In this document: piece by piece, positions 27,537-36,700 of the stretch | Layout of the letters: each line of letters opens with the position of its first letter | Numbering within the stretch: position 1 is the stretch's first letter | Assembly: GCF_012928505.1 (NCBI RefSeq) | Contig: NZ_JABBJN010000019.1 | Location: 40,739 to 104,738 of the forward strand | Source: Achromobacter sp. Bel | Lineage (GTDB): Bacteria; Pseudomonadota; Gammaproteobacteria; Burkholderiales; Burkholderiaceae_B | Length of the DNA stretch: 64,000 nt | Direction of reading: 5' to 3' | Translations under genes and position numbers: made by a program | Notes under the pieces: model-generated | Seen by the model: only the letters and a program-made list of their open reading frames with translations | Database searches by the model: none | What the model was told of the DNA's origin: nothing

Positions 27537-28006
27537 CCACGCCTGACACCACCCCGGCCGTGGAAGACCGCGCGGCGCTGCTGCGCGAAATCGGGCCGCT
27601 GCCGCTGTCGGGCCAGGCATGGCCCGACTGGGTGCGCATCCTGGCCTGGGTGATCCTGGCCGTGCTGGGCGTGCAGGTGGTGACGACCGCCATCCGCGCG
27701 CCCGCGCAGCCGTTCGATACCGTGCTGGCGGTCGTGGTGGTGCTGTGCTTCGTAGGCTTGCTGTTCGTGTCCTGGCACATGCAGACGTCGATCACCACCA
27801 TCGATGAACGCGGCCTGCGCCAGACCTGGTTCACGCGCCGCGAAGTCGCCTGGGAAGACGTGCGCTACGCGCGCTTCGTGCCCATGCTGTTCTCGAAACG
27901 GCTGGTGGTGTTCACCCACCGCGGACGGCCGGTGATCTTCCAGGGAGGCACGCGCGAACTGCGCAGCGCCTTCGTGAAGATCGCGCACGTGTATCGGCAC
28001 GGTTAG
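27533..28006 (+). CDS. small two-TM membrane protein, unknown function
   Basis: A 157-residue protein coupled to the HMG-CoA lyase gene by a 4-nt ATGA overlap. After a polar N terminus come two hydrophobic helices (about 33-52 and 62-82). A short beta-rich cytoplasmic domain follows (SITTIDERGLRQTWFTRREVAWEDV), resembling the PH-like bPH domains of bacterial membrane proteins. No enzyme motif is seen. The coupling suggests co-production with the lyase but not necessarily shared function. Confidence 0.72.
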   Translation: MTTPDTTPAVEDRAALLREIGPLPLSGQAWPDWVRILAWVILAVLGVQVVTTAIRAPAQPFDTVLAVVVVLCFVGLLFVSWHMQTSITTIDERGLRQTWFTRREVAWEDVRYARFVPMLFSKRLVVFTHRGRPVIFQGGTRELRSAFVKIAHVYRHG

Positions 28007-28007
28007 C

Positions 28008-28038
28008 AAAAAAAACGCCCCGCCAGTGAAGCGGAGCG
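28008..28038 (-). terminator. intrinsic terminator of the amino-acid binding-protein gene
   Basis: On the minus strand CGCTCCGC, a 7-nt loop and GCGGGGCG (28038-28016, one G-U pair) are followed by eight T residues (complement of 28015-28008). It ends the leftward gene that stops at 28063. In the other direction the stem has one mismatch and a shorter T-run. Confidence 0.85.
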
Positions 28039-28062
28039 CTTTTCATCGGGGGCGATGCGCGA

Positions 28063-29079
28063 TCAGCGAATCGGCAATGCGTACATCAAACCGCCCTGCG
28101 TCCACTGCGCGTTCAGGCCGCGCTTGATCTTCAGCGGGCTGCCCTGGCCCACGTTGCGCTCGAAGCTTTCGCCGTAGTTGCCCACCTGCTTGACGATGTT
28201 GTAGGCCCATTTCTCGTCCAGCCCCAGGTTGGCGCCGCCGCCGGGCGTGACGCCCAGGATGCGCTTGATGTTGGGATTGGCGCTCTTGGCCTGCTCGTCC
28301 ACGTTCTTGGACGTCACGCCGTATTCTTCCGCTTCGATCATCGCCGACAGGGACCAGCGCACGATGTTCAGCCAGGCATCGTCGCCCTGGCGCACGAAAG
28401 GCCCCAGCGGCTCTTTCGAGATGATCTCGGGCAGCACGACGTAGTCGTCCGGGTTCTGCAGCTTCGAGATCCGAATCGAGGCCAGGCCCGAAGCGTCCGT
28501 GGAAAAAACGTCGCAACGGCCCGCGGCGAACGCGTTGACCACTTCATTGAACGTCTCGATCACCACCGGCTTGTAGGTCACGTTGTTAGCGCGCGCCCAG
28601 TCGGCCAGCGTGTTCTCGTTGGAGGTGCCGGTCTGCAGGCAAATCGTGGCGCCGTTGATCTCTTTGGCGCTCTTCACGCCCAGCGACTTGGGCACCAGGA
28701 AGCCCTGGCCGTCGTAGAAGTTGATGCCGGCGTGGATGATGCCCAGCGCGGTATCGCGCTGCTGCGTCACGGTGGTGTTGCGCGTCAGCACGTCGACCTC
28801 GCCGGATTGCAGCGCAGTGAAGCGCTGCTGCGAATTCAACGGCACCACCTTGATCTTGTCGGCGTCGCCGAAAACCGCCGCGGCGATCGCACGGCACAGG
28901 TCCACGTCCAGCCCCTGCCATTTGCCTTGCGCATCGGGCGCCGAAAAGCCCGCGAAGCCCGTGGTCGTGCCGCAAGCCACCGCGCCGCGCTGCCGCACGA
29001 CGTCAAGTGTTGCCGCCTGCGCGCCTTGCGCCGCCGCCATCAAGAGCGCCGCGCCCGCCAACCCTTTTGCAATGTTCAT
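28063..29079 (-). CDS. amino-acid ABC transporter substrate-binding protein (AapJ-like)
   Basis: A 338-residue periplasmic binding protein with a signal peptide cut near AQA (residue 22). The family segments are TTTGFAGFSAPDAQGKWQGLDVDLCRAIAAAVFGD, TRNTTVTQQRD and GDDAWLNIVRW. These match the general L-amino-acid receptors (AapJ/BztA). No permease or ATPase gene lies next to it, so it is an orphan receptor that must share a transporter encoded elsewhere. Single-gene unit with its own terminator. Confidence 0.93.
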   Translation of the reverse strand: MNIAKGLAGAALLMAAAQGAQAATLDVVRQRGAVACGTTTGFAGFSAPDAQGKWQGLDVDLCRAIAAAVFGDADKIKVVPLNSQQRFTALQSGEVDVLTRNTTVTQQRDTALGIIHAGINFYDGQGFLVPKSLGVKSAKEINGATICLQTGTSNENTLADWARANNVTYKPVVIETFNEVVNAFAAGRCDVFSTDASGLASIRISKLQNPDDYVVLPEIISKEPLGPFVRQGDDAWLNIVRWSLSAMIEAEEYGVTSKNVDEQAKSANPNIKRILGVTPGGGANLGLDEKWAYNIVKQVGNYGESFERNVGQGSPLKIKRGLNAQWTQGGLMYALPIR

Positions 29080-29291
29080 GACCTGGATTCCTGTTATGCC
29101 GGGCGCGGGAACGCGCCGAGGCGAGAAGCTTATAGACCTGAAGCGCCCGTGCCAAATAACAAGCGCTTATTTAGGTATGCCCGCCCCCGGCCGGATGCAG
29201 GCGCAGGTGGACCGGGTTCCAGAGTAACCACCGCTTCTGCGGGCCGCCTTGGCGCGGATCAAACCGCAGTCAACGCGCAATCACGCAGCGT

Positions 29292-30533
29292 TCAAGCCGC
29301 CAGCGAAATCGAAACGGGCTCGTTGGCTTCGCAGGCCTCTAGCGCGCGGCCCAGCCGGACCATACCCTCGGCGATCTGGCTTTCGTTCATGGTGGCGAAC
29401 GACATGCGCATGGCGAAGAGATCGGCCTGGTCGGCATTGGCGTAGAAAGCCTTGCCCGGCACGTAGACCACTTCGTGCTCGATGGCGTAGGGCAACAGGC
29501 GCGTCGCGTCCACGTCACCCGTCAGGCGGGCCCAGAAGAACATGCCGCCTTCGGGCTTGCTGAAGCGGATGCGGCCATTGAGTTCGCGGGCCAGGGATTC
29601 CGCCATCGCGTCGCAGCGCAGGCCGTAGGCGGCGCGGATGCGCGGCACGTGCTCTTCATAGCGGCCGTTGGCCAGGTATTGCGCCACCGTTTCCTGGATC
29701 CATGCGGACGAGGCCATGTCGTCGGCCGCCTTGGCGCCGACGCAGCGGCGGCGGATCTCGGGCGGCGCGACCAGCCAGCCGATGCGCAACGCAGGCGCCA
29801 TGGTCTTGGACATGCTGGCCAGGTACACGGCCCAATGGCGGGCTTCGCCTTCGGCCAGGGCTGCGATGGGCGGCACCGCTTCGCCGGCAAAGCGCAGCTC
29901 GCTGTAGGGATCGTCTTCAACGATCAGAAAGCGGTGTTTGACCGCCAGCTCCAGCAAGCGCAAGCGGCGCTGACGCGTCAACGTGGCGCCGCAAGGGTTC
30001 GAGAACGACGCGACCACGCAGACCATCTTGGGCTTGATCCGGCCGGCCAGTTCATCCAGCGCGTCCACGTCGATGCCGTCGGGGCCGGAGGGCACGGTAT
30101 GCACCGTAGCGCCCGTATAGCGAAGCGCCTGGACGGAATTCGGGAACGCGGGGGATTCGATGATGGCATGGTCACCGGGTTGCAGCATCACGCGGGTCAG
30201 CAGCGCCAGCGCCTGCTGCGATCCGCCCGTCACCATCAGCTCCGTGTCGGCGTTGCACTGCAGGCCGCGCGCCGCGGACAGGCGCGCCAATTCGTGGCGC
30301 AGGCTGGCCTGGCCATCGATGTTGGAATATTGCAGGCAGGCGCCCAGGCGGGCCAGCACCTGCGTCGACGCGATCGACAGGCCATCCACATCGAAAAGCT
30401 CCTGCGCGGGGTAGCCGCCCGCCAGCGAAATCGTGCCCGGACGCATGGCATAGGGCATGAGCGATCGGATGGGGGAGGCGGGGGGATTCAGGAAAGGCGT
30501 GGCAAAGGCGTATTCTGGCGCAGCGCTGGACAT
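29292..30533 (-). CDS. PLP-dependent class I/II aminotransferase (LysN/2-aminoadipate aminotransferase-like)
   Basis: A 413-residue fold-type I enzyme without a GntR domain. It shows the N-terminal ISLAGGYPAQELFDV segment, GGSQQAL, the SNPCGAT substrate loop, VEDDPYSELRF with the PLP-N1 aspartate, and the Schiff-base lysine K243 in SMSKTMAPALRIGW. It resembles the 2-aminoadipate/multi-substrate aminotransferases. The start at ATG 30533 fits the family; an earlier codon at 30599 would add 22 poorly supported residues. Divergent from yggS. Confidence 0.88.
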   Translation of the reverse strand: MSSAAPEYAFATPFLNPPASPIRSLMPYAMRPGTISLAGGYPAQELFDVDGLSIASTQVLARLGACLQYSNIDGQASLRHELARLSAARGLQCNADTELMVTGGSQQALALLTRVMLQPGDHAIIESPAFPNSVQALRYTGATVHTVPSGPDGIDVDALDELAGRIKPKMVCVVASFSNPCGATLTRQRRLRLLELAVKHRFLIVEDDPYSELRFAGEAVPPIAALAEGEARHWAVYLASMSKTMAPALRIGWLVAPPEIRRRCVGAKAADDMASSAWIQETVAQYLANGRYEEHVPRIRAAYGLRCDAMAESLARELNGRIRFSKPEGGMFFWARLTGDVDATRLLPYAIEHEVVYVPGKAFYANADQADLFAMRMSFATMNESQIAEGMVRLGRALEACEANEPVSISLAA

Positions 30534-30732
30534 GGCGGGGGACTGGAAAGGTGGGAGACCGTGTCGCCCGATGGGCGGCGCCGGGAGGGCATAGAACATT
30601 GAAATATAAACAAATCTCCATAAATTCTAAGCCTGGCGATTACGCAGGGTCAACGGCGAAAGCGGCCAGTGTGGCGAAACGATCCTGTGCAGTCCTACAC
30701 TATGGGACATCCTGTTCCTGCAAGAGAGCTGC

Positions 30733-31452
30733 ATGACCGTCGAAGACACCATGGCCGGGCGCCTTGCCCAGATTCAGCAACGTATCGCCGACGCGTGCGC
30801 GCGTGCCGGACGCGCGCCCGGCAGCGTCGTCCTGCTGCCCGTCAGCAAGACCTTCGACGTGGACGCGATCCGCGAAGCCATGGCGCTGGGCCTGAACCGG
30901 TTCGGCGAAAACAAGACGCAGGAGATCCGCCAAAAGGCCGCCGCGCTGGCGGGCCAGGGTCTGCAATGGGTGCTGATCGGGCACCTGCAGACCAATAAGT
31001 CTAAGGACGCCGCCCGCGACGCGACGGAAGTCCAGTCGCTGGACCGCCCCGACCTGGCCGAAACCCTGCACCGCCGGCTGCTGGCTGAAGGCCGCACGCT
31101 GGACGTGCTGGTGCAGGTAAAGACCTCGGCCGAGCCCAGCAAATTCGGCATGCCGCCCGAAGACGTGGCGGCGTTCCTCTACCGCATCGCCGCGGAATTC
31201 CCCACCCTGCGGGTGAAGGGCTTGATGACGCTGGCCGTCAATTCCCCGGATCCCGAGGAAGTCCGCGCCTGCTTCCGCGCGCTGCGCGAACTGCGCGACC
31301 GCTTGCAGGCCGAGAACATCGCCGGGGTCTCGCTGGACCGGCTGTCGATGGGCATGAGCGGCGACTTCGAGCTGGCGATCGAGGAAGGATCGACCGAAGT
31401 GCGCATCGGCACGGCGATCTTCGGCGCCCGCACCTACCCCGATCCACAGTAG
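30733..31452 (+). CDS. YggS family PLP homeostasis protein
   Basis: A 239-residue single-domain alanine-racemase-like barrel. The PLP lysine is K39 in PVSKT. Also present are FGENKTQE, WVLIGHLQTNKSK, GLMTLAV and the phosphate-binding MGMSGDFELAI, followed by RIGTAIFG. YggS/PLPBP balances free PLP and amino-acid pools rather than catalysing a reaction. Transcribed away from the PLP-dependent aminotransferase. Confidence 0.95.
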   Translation: MTVEDTMAGRLAQIQQRIADACARAGRAPGSVVLLPVSKTFDVDAIREAMALGLNRFGENKTQEIRQKAAALAGQGLQWVLIGHLQTNKSKDAARDATEVQSLDRPDLAETLHRRLLAEGRTLDVLVQVKTSAEPSKFGMPPEDVAAFLYRIAAEFPTLRVKGLMTLAVNSPDPEEVRACFRALRELRDRLQAENIAGVSLDRLSMGMSGDFELAIEEGSTEVRIGTAIFGARTYPDPQ

Positions 31453-31617
31453 CCGCAGCGGGGTGCAGTGCGGGAAAACCGGGGGGGTATGACGCCCCCT
31501 TCGGGCGGGCGCGCGAGGCATAATAGCGTCGCAAAAATAGCGACACAGACGGACGGCGCAACACTCGATCGCCGCTGGCGTCGCGCTCGATACAGACCCC
31601 GCACGAGGAGACACCCC

Positions 31618-32586
31618 ATGCAGAACCCCGCACGGCGCCTATTGGCGCTGGCCGCCCTGTCGCTGGCCGCCGCCACCGCTTCCGCCCAATCCTGGCCCAC
31701 GCAGCCGATCCGCTGGATCGTGCCCTACCCGGCAGGCGGCGGCACCGACGTGGTGGCCCGCACCGTCGCCAGCGGCCTGGAAAAGCCCCTGGGCCAGACC
31801 ATCGTCGTTGAAAACCGCCCCGGCGCCGCCACCATCATCGGCGCCACCGCCATCGCGCAGGCCGAACCCACCGGCTACCTGATCGGCACGGCCGACTCCG
31901 GCACCCTGGCGTTCAACTCGTCGCTGTATGCCAAGTTGTCCTACGACCCGGCCAAGTTCACCTACATCGGCGGCATCGCCAAGTTCCCGCTGCTGCTGGC
32001 CGTGAACGTCAATTCGCCGTACAAGACCGTCGACGACGTGCTGGCCGCCGCCAAGAAGGAACCGGGCAAGCTGACGGCGGCTTCCGCCGGCGCGGGCTCA
32101 CCGCACCACCTGGCGCTGGAGCTCTTCAAGCAGCGCACGGGCGCCAACCTGCTGCACGTGCCGTACAAGGGCGCCGCCCCCGCCATCCAGGACCTGCTGG
32201 GCGGACAGGTGGACGTGATGTTCATCGACCTGGCCTCGGGCCTGCCCAACGTGAAGGCCGGCAAGCTGCGCGTGCTGGCCGCCGCCACGCCGGAACGCGT
32301 GTCCGTGCTGCCCGACGCACCGACGATGGCCGAGCAAGGCGTGGCCAACTTCACGGCCTATGCGTGGCAAGGCCTGGTCGGCCCCGCCGGCTTGCCGGAA
32401 GCCGTGGTCAAGAAGCTGTCGGCCGACCTGGACGCCACGCTCAAGACCCCGGCCGTGTCGCAGAAGATGCTGGACATGGGCGTGATTCCGATGCCGATGT
32501 CCGCACAGGACTTCAAGGCGTACGCTGAACAGGAACGCAGCACCTGGGCCGACGTCATCAAGAAGGCGAACATCAAGCTGGAGTGA
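31618..32586 (+). CDS. Bug-family tripartite tricarboxylate transporter substrate-binding protein
   Basis: A 322-residue periplasmic receptor, the second Bug protein in the window. The signal peptide is cut near ASA/Q (residue 23). It carries IVPYPAGGGTDVVART, NRPGAATIIGA, GSPHHLALELF and VPYKGAAPAIQDLLGGQVD. A GAGGAGAC site precedes the ATG. No TctA/TctB genes nearby. Followed by a strong terminator. Confidence 0.94.
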   Translation: MQNPARRLLALAALSLAAATASAQSWPTQPIRWIVPYPAGGGTDVVARTVASGLEKPLGQTIVVENRPGAATIIGATAIAQAEPTGYLIGTADSGTLAFNSSLYAKLSYDPAKFTYIGGIAKFPLLLAVNVNSPYKTVDDVLAAAKKEPGKLTAASAGAGSPHHLALELFKQRTGANLLHVPYKGAAPAIQDLLGGQVDVMFIDLASGLPNVKAGKLRVLAAATPERVSVLPDAPTMAEQGVANFTAYAWQGLVGPAGLPEAVVKKLSADLDATLKTPAVSQKMLDMGVIPMPMSAQDFKAYAEQERSTWADVIKKANIKLE

Positions 32587-32619
32587 TCGGCCCGCCGCCT
32601 GTCCGGCCGATGGAAAAAA

Positions 32620-32653
32620 GCCGCAGCCCCTTTTGGGGGCCGCGGCTTTTTTT
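32620..32653 (+). terminator. intrinsic terminator after the second Bug gene
   Basis: GCCGC-A-GCCCC, a TTTTG loop and GGGGCCGCGGC form a stem of about 10 bp with one mismatch (32620-32646), followed by seven T residues (32647-32653). It also faces the convergent hsp20 gene, with an A-run on its left side for the opposite direction. Confidence 0.9.
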
Positions 32654-32677
32654 GTGCCTGCTGGCGTGACGTCGGCG

Positions 32678-33067
32678 TCAGTCCGCCGTCACGGGGATGC
32701 GCCGGGCCTGCGCCTCACGCGCACGCGGAATGCGAAGCGTAAGGACGCCCTGCTTCAGACTGGCGTTGATCTGCGCCCGGTCGAACTCCTGGCCAAGCCG
32801 GAACGCGCGCCGGAACACCGGCGCACGCAGTTCGCCCAAGACCAGTTGCAGATCGCCCGGCGTAGCGACAGATGCCTCGCCTTCGATCACCAACACGTCA
32901 GACTCCACGTTGATGTGCAGCCGTTCTTTGGACACGCCAGGCAGGTCCGCGACCAGCGTGATCGCTTGCGGGTCTTCATAGACGTCGACGGCGGGCACGG
33001 TGACCGCCCTGCCTTCGCGCTTGGCCGATTCGTCCGCGGTCACGGTGAGATCTTTGCGTTCATTCAT
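32678..33067 (-). CDS. Hsp20/alpha-crystallin small heat-shock protein (second of pair)
   Basis: A 129-residue small heat-shock protein. The alpha-crystallin core spans about 28-118 (YEDPQAITLVADLPGVSKERLHINV near the start, then the GVLTLRIPR beta9 motif, a G-V-L-x-I/L-x-hydrophobic signature). It is a holdase that keeps unfolding proteins soluble. It starts 30 nt after the other hsp20 gene with an AGGAG site, so both share one transcript. Confidence 0.93.
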   Translation of the reverse strand: MNERKDLTVTADESAKREGRAVTVPAVDVYEDPQAITLVADLPGVSKERLHINVESDVLVIEGEASVATPGDLQLVLGELRAPVFRRAFRLGQEFDRAQINASLKQGVLTLRIPRAREAQARRIPVTAD

Positions 33068-33097
33068 GATCGGTACTCCTTATGCGGTTGGCGGAAC

Positions 33098-33541
33098 TTA
33101 CTGCACGGGCACGACGCGCGGCTTGGACGACTCCTTGCGCTTGATCGAGATGGCCAGGCAACCGTCCGTGTAGCGCGCCTGCACTTGGTCTGGATCCACG
33201 TCGGCAGGCAGCTCGATCACCCGCGTGTACCGGCCGTATGCCCGTTCGCGCGCGTAATAGCGGGCGTTCTCCGGCAATTCCGGCGGGGTACGTTCGCCGC
33301 TGATGGTCAGCACGCGCTTTTCAATCGTGACATTCAGGTCGTCAGGCTGCATGCCCGGCACAAAGGCGACCACTTCGACCGAGTCGCCAGACACCCCGAC
33401 GTTGACCGGCGGGAACAAGGCCTGCGGGGTGGCGCGCAAGGCCGCCGGCACGCCAGCGCTGCGCAAGACGCGACCCATATGTTCCTGAATGGCGTCGAAG
33501 GCCGACGCGAAGCCGCTATCGCTGAATGGAAAGTTGCTCAT
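33098..33541 (-). CDS. Hsp20/alpha-crystallin small heat-shock protein (first of pair)
   Basis: A 147-residue small heat-shock protein. The N-terminal arm (1-40) precedes the crystallin core (VNVGVSGDSVEVVAFVPGMQPDDLNV, then RYTRVIELPADVD and GCLAISIKRK). The C-terminal RVVPVQ lies where the family's I/V-x-I/V anchor would be expected, but no clear anchor motif is visible. A GGGAGA site precedes the ATG at 33541. It is the promoter-proximal gene of an hsp20 pair; such pairs often form mixed oligomers. Confidence 0.93.
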   Translation of the reverse strand: MSNFPFSDSGFASAFDAIQEHMGRVLRSAGVPAALRATPQALFPPVNVGVSGDSVEVVAFVPGMQPDDLNVTIEKRVLTISGERTPPELPENARYYARERAYGRYTRVIELPADVDPDQVQARYTDGCLAISIKRKESSKPRVVPVQ

Positions 33542-33627
33542 GTTGGTCTCCCGAGTGAAAAGGGACAGATCAGGACACGACGCAATCGCGGCTAGTGCGA
33601 CCGCAGGTCTGATCGCCTCAGGACCAA

Positions 33628-33655
33628 TGATGGGAGCAATTTCGCCGACTTCAAG
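33628..33655 (-). promoter_or_regulatory. sigma-32 (heat-shock) promoter of the hsp20 pair
   Basis: On the minus strand CTTGAA (33655-33650), a 14-nt spacer and TCCCATCA (33635-33628) fit the RpoH consensus CTTGAA/CCCCATNT. It implies a start about 80 nt before the hsp20 ATG. The -35 element sits in the loop of the perfect inverted repeat 33639-33667. Confidence 0.7.
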
Positions 33656-33667
33656 AGTCGGCGAAAT
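33639..33667. repeat. 12-bp perfect inverted repeat upstream of hsp20
   Basis: ATTTCGCCGACT (33639-33650), a 5-nt loop and AGTCGGCGAAAT (33656-33667). It lies between the stop of the large FAD/Fe-S gene and the hsp20 pair. No T-run follows on either strand. It may end the upstream transcript or be an operator over the heat-shock -35 element. Confidence 0.65.
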
Positions 33668-33735
33668 AGGGAAAAAAGGGGAAGGTCCGCCCTGCGCCAC
33701 AGCATGGCGCAGGGGGTGGAAAAGCGGCGTGATGC

Positions 33736-36700
33736 CTATACCAGAACGCGCTCGATGCCGCCCGCGTTCGCGCGCTTCACGTAGTCTTCCATCCAGCCTT
33801 CGCCCAGGATGTGGCGCGCCATCTCGACCACGATGTAGTCCGCGTCCATGCCGGTGTCGCCTTCGTAGCGCGACAGGCCCTGCAGGCACGACGGGCAGGA
33901 GGTCAGCACCTTCACGTCGCCGGCAAAGCCGTCGCTGCGCAGCGCGGCGTCGCCCTTGAGCAGCTCTTCCTGCTTGCGGAAACGCACCTGCGTGGAGATG
34001 TCCGGCCGGCTGACCGCCAAGGTGCCCGACTCGCCGCAGCAGCGGTCGCTCTTGATGGCGTCATCGCCCACCAGGGCGCGCACGGTCTTCATGGGCTCCT
34101 GCAGCTTCATCGGCGTGTGGCAGGGGTCGTGGTACATGTAGCGCACGCCCTTGGCCCCTTCCAGCTTGATGCCCTTTTCAAGCAGGTACTCGTGGATGTC
34201 GATCAGGCGGCAGCCCGGGAAGATCTTGTCGAATTCATAGCCCGACAGCTGGTCATAGCAGGTGCCGCAGCTGACCACCACCGTCTTGATGTCCAGGTAG
34301 TTCAGCGTATTGGCGACCCGGTGGAACAGCACCCGGTTGTCGGTGATGATCTGTTCCGCCTTGTCCGTCATGCCATTGCCGCGCTGGGGATAGCCGCAGC
34401 ACAGGTAGCCCGGCGGCAGCACGGTCTGCACGCCCGCATGCCACAGCATGGCTTGCGTGGCCAGGCCGACTTGCGAGAACAGGCGCTCGGAGCCGCAACC
34501 CGGGAAGTAGAACACCGCTTCCGTATCGGCGGTCGTGCCCTTGGGATCGCGGATGATCGGCACGTAGTTCGCGTCTTCGATGTCCAGCAGCTTGCGGGCG
34601 GCCTGCTTGGGCAGCCCGCCCGGCATCTTCTTGTTCACGAAGTGCACGATCTGCTCGCGCAGCGGCGGCTTGCCGACGGTGGCCGGCGGCTTGGCCGTCT
34701 GCTTCTTCACCAGGCCGGAAAACAGGTCATGCGCGGCGCGCTGAACCTTGTAGCCCACGCCCACCATCGCCTTGCGCGTGGCGTTGATGGTGGCCGGATC
34801 CTTGGCGTTCAAGAAGAACATGGCGCTGGCCGTGCCCGGGTTGAACGACTTGCGGCCCATGCGGCGCAACACGGCGCGCATGTTCATCGACACGTCGCCG
34901 AAATCGATGTCCACCGGACAGGGGTTGTAGCACTTGTGGCAGACGGTGCAGTGGTCCGCCACGTCTTCGAATTCTTCCCAGTGCTTCAGGCTGACGCCAC
35001 GGCGGGTCTGCTCTTCGTACAGGAAGGCTTCCACCAACAGCGACGTGGCCAGGATCTTGTTGCGCGGCGAATACAGCAGGTTCGCGCGCGGCACGTGGGT
35101 AGCGCACACCGGCTTGCACTTGCCGCAGCGCAGACAGTCCTTGATGGATTCCGAAATGGCGCCGATGTCGCTTTGCTGCATGATCAGCGACTCGTGGCCC
35201 ATCAGGTTGAAGCTGGGCGTCCAGGCGTGGCGCAGGTCGGCGCCCGGCATCAGCTTGCCGGCGTTGAAGTGGCCGTTGGGGTCCACGCGGCGCTTGTAGT
35301 CCTGGAACGGCGCCAGTTCGGCTTCGGTCAGGAATTCGTACTTGGTCAAACCGATGCCGTGTTCGCCGGAGATCACGCCGTCCAGGTCGCGGGCGATCTG
35401 CATGATGCGGTCGACGGCCTGATGGGCCTCGCGCAGCATCTCGTAGTCGTCCGAGTTGACCGGGATATTGGTGTGTACGTTGCCGTCGCCGGCGTGCATG
35501 TGCAGCGCCACGAACACGCGGCTCTTGAGCACGCGGCCGTGGATGGCGACCAGCTCATCGACGATCTTCTTGTAGGCGGCGCCCGAAAACGCGCGTTGCA
35601 GGCCGGGCAGCACTTCGACCTTCCAGGACACGCGGATCGTGCGGTCCTGCACGATGTCGAAGACGCGGGCGTCCGGTTGCGCGGCCAGGCGCTCGGTCAG
35701 CGCGGCATGCACATCGCCCAGGCCCAGCCCGTGCAGTGCCGGCAGGGCCTGCGCAAGCGGCAGGTCCAGATTGTCCAGCAACCACTGCCACCGCTGGCGC
35801 GTGGCGCCCAGCAGCTCCAGCGCCTGGCGCGTGCGCTCGGCCAGGACCTCGGCGCGGGTGCCGTCGATGTCCGCGTCGTCCGCCTTGCCCACGGGCAGCG
35901 GCGTGCACAGATAGGCGTCCAGCGCGCCCAGCAGCTTGAGCTTGTTGCTGGTGGACAGCTCGATATTGATGCGTTCGATGTGATCCGTGTATTCGCCCAT
36001 GCGGGGCAGCGGGATCACGACGTCTTCGTTGATCTTGAAGGCGTTGGTGTGACGCGCGATCGCGGCGGTGCGCGAGCGGTCCAGCCAGAACTTTTTGCGC
36101 GCCTCGGCGCTGACGGCCACGAAGCCCTCGCCGTGGCGCGTGTTGGCCAAGCGGACGACTTCGCTGGCGGCAGCCGCCACCGCGTCGTCGTCGTCGCCGA
36201 CGATGTCGCCGATCAGGACCATCTTGGGCAGCACGCCGCGCTTGCTCTTGGTGGCGTAACCCACCGCGCGCAGATAGCGTTCGTCCAGATGCTCCAGCCC
36301 GGCCAGGATGGCGCCACGCGCTTTGCCTTCGCCGTCCAGGTAGCCCTTGACCTCGACGATCGACGGGATGGCGTCGCGCGCCTGCCCGAAGAACTCCATG
36401 CAAACCGTGCGCGTGTGGCGCGGCATGCGGTGCAGCACCCAGCGCGCGGAGGTGATCAAGCCGTCGCAGCCTTCCTTCTGGATGCCCGGCAGGCCGGCCA
36501 GGAACTTGTCCGTGACGTCCTTGCCCAGCCCTTCCTTGCGGAACACGCGGCCTTTGATTTCCAGCGTTTCGGTCTTGAGCAGGCGTTCGCCGGGCTTGCC
36601 TTTGCCGTCGAACCACTTGAGTTCAAAACGGGCCAGCTCCACGTCATGGATCTTGCCCATGTTGTGGTCCAGGCGGCTGACTTCCAGCCAGTTGCCGTCC

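Noticed and set aside
30597..30732. Possible RNA gene in the AT-rich aminotransferase/yggS divergent region
   Set aside because: No cloverleaf, terminator or conserved pattern; best explained as promoters.
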